A stretch of 39,240 nucleotides of DNA from a virus. The notes under the pieces were generated by a model that made no database searches, had not been told where the DNA came from, and worked only from the letters and a program-made list of their open reading frames with translations. The first letter of the stretch is position 1, and each line of letters opens with the position of its first letter. A program made the translations under genes and the position numbers. This document shows positions 35,288 to 39,240 of the stretch, piece after piece. The DNA is taken from positions 1-39,240 of IMG/VR virus record IMGVR_UViG_3300009093_000081, one strand, 5' to 3'.

Positions 35288-35503
35288 ATGAAACACATCA
35301 TAGCTATCGCAATAGTCCTCTTAATCGCCCCAGTAACCTACGCATACGTCGTACGCAATTGGGTTGATTACGCACAGATAGGGATTATCGAGAACGCAAC
35401 CAAATCTGACAGGTTGGAGATATACAAGTTTCAAGACGCATCTAGCACATGCTATGTCCTTTTGGGAACACAAACCCACCAGCAATCTTTGTCTTGTAAG
35501 TGA
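35288..35503 (+). CDS. Small exported protein, function unknown
   Basis: A 71-aa protein with a clear signal peptide (MKHIIAIAIVLLIAPVTYAY, likely cut after T-Y-A) and a mature part of about 53 residues containing two cysteines near the end (S-T-C-Y-V-L-L-G and S-L-S-C-K) that could form a disulphide outside the cell. It is the first rightward gene before the packaging genes. Its stop codon forms the TGA of the next extended -10. Might act at the host surface; no family recognised. Confidence 0.65.
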   Translation: MKHIIAIAIVLLIAPVTYAYVVRNWVDYAQIGIIENATKSDRLEIYKFQDASSTCYVLLGTQTHQQSLSCK

Positions 35504-35509
35504 TATAAT
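35501..35509 (+). promoter_or_regulatory. Promoter of the TATAATACAG group
   Basis: TGA plus TATAAT (35504-35509), an extended -10 followed by ACAGG; no good -35. The transcript would carry a leader of about 90 bases with a small CCAAC/GTTGG hairpin (35559-35574) and a T-rich tail before the terminase small-subunit gene. Confidence 0.6.
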
Positions 35510-35591
35510 ACAGGAACGGACGGCTAGCTAACTCTAGTAACAGTTTTTCTTTTGCTCACCAACACTGTCGTTGGTCGTTTTCTTTTATTTG

Positions 35592-35600
35592 TGGTATGCT
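35592..35600 (+). promoter_or_regulatory. Second promoter before TerS, nearly leaderless
   Basis: GTGGTATGCT: TGG extended element and TATGCT (35595-35600), eight bases before ATG 35609. Same block as the promoters at 21022 and 32737 with a weaker hexamer. Confidence 0.4.
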
Positions 35601-35608
35601 TGTACATT

Positions 35609-36028
35609 ATGGGTTCAATCAACGCACAGATGTCTGCTATAAAAGTATCAGAAACAATAAGGAAGGGTAAAAAGGTAATTCTTGGAGATATACTGAAGGA
35701 AAATGGATACTCTGATGCTACTGCTAATAGTCCTAGCTTAGTCACAAAGACCAAGTCCTATATGACTGCTTTGGAATTAGAGAAGCGTCCGTTGTTAGAA
35801 GGATTACAGAGAGAGATTAATGAGATTAAGCAGGCGATGGCGAACAAAGACAAGAGTAAAGAGGAGTACAGAACTCTTGTTGGCTCACTCGACATCGTCA
35901 CCCGCAACTATCAACTCCTCTCTGGAGGTGCAACTGAACGTCAAGTGTTCGTACTTCCAAGCGAAGTATTGGAGAAGAACTCGATCAAAGAAATCAGTGA
36001 CACGAGTGATAGTGCTGTGGATAACTAA
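35609..36028 (+). CDS. Putative terminase small subunit
   Basis: A 139-aa protein immediately before TerL. The N-terminal ~45 residues (K-V-S-E-T-I-R-K-G-K-K-V-I-L, E-N-G-Y-S-D-A-T-A-N-S-P, V-T-K-T-K-S-Y) follow the G-Y-S-x-x-x-A-x-x-P ... T-K-x-W helix-turn-helix pattern of small terminases, which bind the packaging site. The middle is a charged coiled coil (L-Q-R-E-I-N-E-I-K-Q-A-M-A) suited to ring formation. ATG 35609 is taken as start; the frame is open to 35552 but that part is the hairpin leader. Confidence 0.75.
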   Translation: MGSINAQMSAIKVSETIRKGKKVILGDILKENGYSDATANSPSLVTKTKSYMTALELEKRPLLEGLQREINEIKQAMANKDKSKEEYRTLVGSLDIVTRNYQLLSGGATERQVFVLPSEVLEKNSIKEISDTSDSAVDN

Positions 36029-36046
36029 CAATATTTATGTTAGACC

Positions 36047-36111
36047 ATAGGGGTAGGGGGATGTCAAGAAAGGTAATGAGCGTTAGTGATTGAGACACTC
36101 CCCCTCCCTAT
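36047..36111 (+). other. Long hairpin between TerS and TerL
   Basis: ATAGGG plus AGGGGGA (36047-36061, two-base bulge) pairs with TCCCCCTCCCTAT (36099-36111), with a second short helix TGTC/GACA inside. No T-run follows, so it is not a normal terminator. Its place beside the terminase genes makes it a candidate packaging (pac) site or RNA processing site. Confidence 0.45.
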
Positions 36112-36130
36112 AACTAATCCCAATACTCAT

Positions 36131-36159
36131 TTGACAGAATACTAAAATAGTGATATTTC
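36131..36159 (+). promoter_or_regulatory. Promoter upstream of TerL
   Basis: A perfect TTGACA (36131-36136), a 17-base spacer, and TATTTC (36154-36159) with a TGA extended element. RNA would start near 36166, about eleven bases before the GTG start. The block G-T-G-A-T-A-T-T-T-C occurs again at the start codon itself. Confidence 0.55.
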
Positions 36160-36176
36160 TTAAGTAATAGAACAAA

Positions 36177-37397
36177 GTGATATTTCACCCAGCACAGTCC
36201 CAAATAGCCAGAGACCCCCATAGATATAGGGTGGTTAATTGCGGACGAAGGTTCGGTAAGACATCTTTAGCTATCAATGAGATGGCTGGCAAGGCTTACT
36301 CTAAGAAAGGGAGGAAGATTTGCTATATCGCTCCTACTTATCAGCAGGCTAGGGACATTGCTTGGGTTGAATTGGTTAAGATTCTGAATCCCATAGCTAC
36401 GAAGATTAACGAGACTCGTCTTGAGATAACAGTTCAGACCCAAGATAAGGGTAAGAGTACTATCTTTCTAAGAGGTTGGGAGTCGGTAGATACCCTCCGT
36501 GGTCAGGCTTTCGACTTCCTCGTTATAGATGAGATTGCCTCTATGAGAAACTGGGAGACTAACTGGAATATGATACTCCGTCCTACCCTCACGGACACCG
36601 CAGGAGAGGCTCTTTTCATCTCTACCCCTAAGGGATTCAACCATTTCTACGATTTATACAATAAGCAGAATGACAAACAGGGAGGTAAAGACTATAAATC
36701 TTTCCACTTCACCTCATTCGACAACCCATTCCTGGCTAAAGGTGAACTTGAGAAGGCCCGCTCTGAGGTCTCGGAAGACCAGTTCGCCCAAGAGTACCTA
36801 GCGGACTTCAGGAGGCAGGAGGGGCTTGTGTACAAGGAGTTCGATAGGAAGCTCCATCTCTATGAGGAGATGCCTAAGGTGAGGAAGATAAGCTACCTTG
36901 CGGGTATAGACTTCGGCTATACCAATCCCTGTGCTGTCCTCCATATCTATAAGGACTTTGACTATAACTACTGGGTGGAGGATGAATACTACAAGACGGG
37001 GCAGACTGATGCCAAAGTCGCCGATTATGTGAAATCCTGCCAATTCAACTATGTATTCCCAGACCCAGAGAATCCTGCGGCCATAGAGGAATTGAACCAG
37101 AGGGGGGTGAACATACGGGAAGTGGTGAAGGGGAAGGATTCTATCAGAAACGGGATATCGAGGGTGAGGGAGATGTTCAAACAGAACAAGTTGAGAATCA
37201 ACAAAAGATGCATTAACTTGATAACCGAGCTTGAGAGCTACCACTACGACACCCCAGACCCCGACAGGAACGAGAGGGAGAATCCGATTAAGGATAACGA
37301 CCACGCCCTTGACGCTTTAAGATACGTTATAATAACCGATGCCTCTTTTAGGAGGCAGACATTCACCCCAACACATGAGCAAACTTCCTTTGAGTGA
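36177..37397 (+). CDS. terL: Terminase large subunit
   Basis: A 406-aa packaging motor and nuclease. ATPase: N-C-G-R-R-F-G-K28-T-S as Walker A (21-30), L-V-I-D-E-I as Walker B with catalytic Glu (115-120), and I-S-T-P-K-G as coupling motif (148-153). Nuclease: A-G-I-D245-F-G-Y, F-P-D296-P-E-N, and D375-H-A-L-D379-A-L-R-Y, the three acidic groups of the RNase H-like domain. Start is GTG 36177, preceded by a good promoter but no Shine-Dalgarno sequence. The C-terminal codons overlap the next small gene by 23 bases. Confidence 0.95.
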   Translation: MIFHPAQSQIARDPHRYRVVNCGRRFGKTSLAINEMAGKAYSKKGRKICYIAPTYQQARDIAWVELVKILNPIATKINETRLEITVQTQDKGKSTIFLRGWESVDTLRGQAFDFLVIDEIASMRNWETNWNMILRPTLTDTAGEALFISTPKGFNHFYDLYNKQNDKQGGKDYKSFHFTSFDNPFLAKGELEKARSEVSEDQFAQEYLADFRRQEGLVYKEFDRKLHLYEEMPKVRKISYLAGIDFGYTNPCAVLHIYKDFDYNYWVEDEYYKTGQTDAKVADYVKSCQFNYVFPDPENPAAIEELNQRGVNIREVVKGKDSIRNGISRVREMFKQNKLRINKRCINLITELESYHYDTPDPDRNERENPIKDNDHALDALRYVIITDASFRRQTFTPTHEQTSFE

Positions 37398-37536
37398 TTG
37401 CGAGGAGAAGATAATCGAGATGGTCCGCTCGATGGAGCTTTTCGATAAGATTGAGATAAAATATTCCAAACAAGGGGAGCTTTCGTGGCAATTAACCGAG
37501 AGTCATCGTGGCATATACTTGCGTCCGCTTGACTAA
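37375..37536 (+). CDS. Small protein between TerL and portal
   Basis: A 53-aa protein from ATG 37375, overlapping the end of TerL. Reads MSKLPLSDCEEKIIEMVRSM with a helical first half and a beta end (Y-S-K-Q-G-E-L-S-W-Q-L-T-E-S-H-R-G-I-Y-L). An upstream ATG at 37339 would extend the overlap and adds unlikely sequence. Function unknown. Confidence 0.6.
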   Translation: MSKLPLSDCEEKIIEMVRSMELFDKIEIKYSKQGELSWQLTESHRGIYLRPLD

Positions 37537-37547
37537 GATTATATAAT
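37519..37547 (+). promoter_or_regulatory. Promoter of the portal/head operon (TATAATACAG group)
   Basis: TTGCGT (37519-37524), a 17-base spacer, TATAAT (37542-37547) and ACAGG. The transcript, starting near 37554, reaches a terminator-like hairpin within 20 bases and the portal ATG within about 41. Confidence 0.65.
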
Positions 37548-37570
37548 ACAGGGGCGCAAGGGATTCCCAC

Positions 37571-37592
37571 GCACCCAGAGAGGGTGCTTTTT
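37571..37592 (+). terminator. Terminator-like hairpin directly before the portal ATG
   Basis: GCACCC / GGGTGC with a five-base AGAGA loop and TTTTT, ending two bases before the portal ATG. It can stop read-through from TerL or attenuate the new transcript; head genes beyond it must be reached by read-through or antitermination. Confidence 0.75.
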
Positions 37593-37594
37593 AT

Positions 37595-39240
37595 ATGGAA
37601 GAAAACTCAACAATCGCCGATACCCTATACGGACAGACTAAAAGGGAACTAGATGAGTTCTTTAATAAGCATGTGCATATCGCTGGCACTCAGAAGCAGG
37701 AGAGCGCACGCTATCTCGATTCCCGTAATCGAAAATATCTTTTTAACCAGTGGGAGACCCTGAACCTCATAGACCTGTACTACAATTCGAAGTTCGAGTC
37801 TGGGCCGTATGACACGGAGGGACAGAGGAAGCTCTTTTTGAACATATGTAAGTTCCGTTCCGATGTGGCTGCGAAGCAGATTGACTTGGATGTTAAGGAC
37901 TTCAACTTCATTCCCGAGGAAGGTGAGAGCATTTGGCCTGCGTACTTCATGCAGAAGGAGTTTAAATATTGGGCGAAGGAGAATTACTTTGGCGAATTGA
38001 TAAACAAGTGCGTCGAGAACTTCCCTCGATATGGGTGGCTGGTACTTAAAGAGGTAAAAGGGGATTTGGAGTTCGTTCCGCTTCAGACCCTTCGAAATCA
38101 GCAGGATGCAAAGAACCTTAATGTTGCACGCTACGTCATCATCGAGCACCCGAACATGACGCTAGACGAGATGAAGCAGATGAAGGGATGGAATACGGAT
38201 GGAATAACTTTGAAGCCTGGGCAGACCGATACAATCTACGAGAGATATGGTTTCATTACGGTCAAGGAATATAATAAGTACGCTGAGAATAAAATCGACG
38301 GAGACCCGAATGACATGATTGATACCCTTTCGATTCTCACTCTTAAGGAAACGAAGATAGACGGAAAGAAAGGAATCACCGGTAACGTATTATTCATTGA
38401 GGAGATTACTGAACGGCCATTCGCGGAGGTGAAGTGGTCTGAGCAGCATGGTCGAACGATGGGAATAGGAGAGGTAGAGAATCAGTTTGAGAACCAGATA
38501 GGAGCGAACCTCGCCCATAACCTATTCCGCCGACAGCTCCTCTGGTCGTCTAAAAAGATATTCCAATCCACTGATGATGGAATCGCCAAGAACCTCGTCA
38601 AAGATGTTAAAGACGGAGATGTCCTCCAGATTTCCGCTAATGGAAACATCACTCAGGTCGATATGTCTAACAAGGCAATCGCAGATTTCACCAACTTCGC
38701 CAAAGCTACGGAGAACAATGCCGACCAAAAATCCTTTACATTCGAATCTGCTACAGGCGAAGGTATGGCCTCTGGTACTCCATTTAGACTTGGTGTACTT
38801 CTTTCAAACACAGTGAACTCGCATTTTGATTTGAAGCGTGAGGAGCTTGGTCTTTTCTTCAAGCGTGCCATGAAAGAATTAGTAATTCCAAAGTGGAAGA
38901 AGGAGTTTAACGAAGAGCACATAATCTCGATGTTCGCAGACGAGGAAGGATTCAGCACCCTAAAGGAAATCGTCCACCATATAAACGTGAATGACGCAGT
39001 GAAGAAATCCCTTATGGCTGGACAGCTTCCCGATGTAGATAAGATTACCCAGCAGGTCGCCTCTCATCTTGAGAAACAGAGATACCTTTTCGTTAAGATT
39101 CCAGATTCATTCTATGACGACGTGGATTATAAGGTCACTCTTACAATCACGGGTGAGGAGGTCGACATACCTAAGAAGATTGAGACCCTCACGAACCTCT
39201 TTACCTCGCTCCAACAGGCGCAAGACCCACGGGCGGATAA
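37595..39240 (+). CDS. Portal protein, N-terminal part (continues at base 1)
   Basis: ATG 37595 opens a frame with no stop to the window edge and continues in frame through base 316 at the other end, 612 aa in total. The protein is charged and mostly helical: Y-L-D-S-R-N-R-K-Y-L-F-N-Q-W near the start, a wing-like centre with F-V-P-L-Q-T-L-R-N-Q-Q-D-A, then the long stem and crown helices with F-R-R-Q-L-L-W-S-S-K-K-I-F. Position behind TerL, size and layout fit a podovirus-like portal, the twelve-fold ring through which DNA enters the head. No sharp signature motif exists for this family, so position carries weight. Confidence 0.85.
   Translation, partial: MEENSTIADTLYGQTKRELDEFFNKHVHIAGTQKQESARYLDSRNRKYLFNQWETLNLIDLYYNSKFESGPYDTEGQRKLFLNICKFRSDVAAKQIDLDVKDFNFIPEEGESIWPAYFMQKEFKYWAKENYFGELINKCVENFPRYGWLVLKEVKGDLEFVPLQTLRNQQDAKNLNVARYVIIEHPNMTLDEMKQMKGWNTDGITLKPGQTDTIYERYGFITVKEYNKYAENKIDGDPNDMIDTLSILTLKETKIDGKKGITGNVLFIEEITERPFAEVKWSEQHGRTMGIGEVENQFENQIGANLAHNLFRRQLLWSSKKIFQSTDDGIAKNLVKDVKDGDVLQISANGNITQVDMSNKAIADFTNFAKATENNADQKSFTFESATGEGMASGTPFRLGVLLSNTVNSHFDLKREELGLFFKRAMKELVIPKWKKEFNEEHIISMFADEEGFSTLKEIVHHINVNDAVKKSLMAGQLPDVDKITQQVASHLEKQRYLFVKIPDSFYDDVDYKVTLTITGEEVDIPKKIETLTNLFTSLQQAQDPRAD
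39118..39240. repeat. Direct terminal repeat, right copy
   Basis: Identical over 123 bases to the start of the window, inside the portal gene. Shows that the sequence closes on itself; unique length 39,117 bases. Confidence 0.95.

Overview
The window looks like the complete genome of a small, circular (or circularly permuted) double-stranded DNA tailed phage. The first 123 bases are repeated exactly at the end (39118-39240), and the portal reading frame that opens at 37595 runs off the right edge and continues in frame at the left edge to base 316. The unique length is therefore about 39.1 kb. The head-and-tail gene set (TerS, TerL, portal, scaffold-like, major capsid, adaptor-like, nozzle/propeller-like, two long internal-protein-like genes, collagen-like fibre, large fibre/adhesin), with no tape-measure or tail-tube gene, fits a short-tailed (podovirus-like) particle. 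TAA, TAG and TGA all act as stops. No integrase, tRNA, CRISPR array, DNA polymerase or helicase was recognised.

Host: three features resemble proteins typical of Patescibacteria/CPR genomes (Parcubacteria-like): the Ser/Thr/Ala-rich fibre with 'STSTATSSF' and 'GIGTTTP' segments, the endolysin's C-terminal peptidoglycan-binding repeat ending in a V-G-P-L-T-R motif, and a lysozyme-like E-S-G-G protein. This is an inference from pattern recognition; no search was run. Shine-Dalgarno sequences are nearly absent, and several promoters sit so that the mRNA would start at or next to the ATG.

Layout. (1) 35288 through the origin of the map to 24972, rightward: packaging and virion genes, then a lysis cassette (membrane proteins and M23 endolysin), two zinc-ribbon genes and a terminator. 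(2) 3871-12988, inserted between head and tail genes: a 13-gene island for nucleotide-sugar synthesis and glycosyl/methyl transfer (RmlB-like and Gmd-like dehydratases, DegT/DnrJ aminotransferase, another NAD-epimerase, two-part transketolase, four glycosyltransferase-like proteins, two methyltransferases and one small unknown). (3) 30409 down to 25026, leftward: about 21 small genes including two homing-type HNH endonucleases, a NinG-like nuclease and an OB-fold-like candidate. (4) 30410-31317: about 0.9 kb without genes but with many long complementary segments, read here as a large structured RNA or leader, ending in overlapping divergent promoters. (5) 31354-33397, rightward: ribbon-helix-helix protein, small genes, a replication-initiation-like winged-helix protein behind a structured leader, a holin-like protein and a lytic transglycosylase. 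(6) 35110 down to 33414, leftward: small genes and a membrane-anchored lysozyme-like protein.

How it fits together: the divergent promoter region near 31250 probably controls the early genes on both sides. A set of phage promoters sharing T-A-T-A-A-T-A-C-A-G or G-T-G-G-T-A-T likely drives the right-hand virion operons. The glycan island is expressed with the virion genes and so most likely decorates either the particle or the surface of the infected cell.
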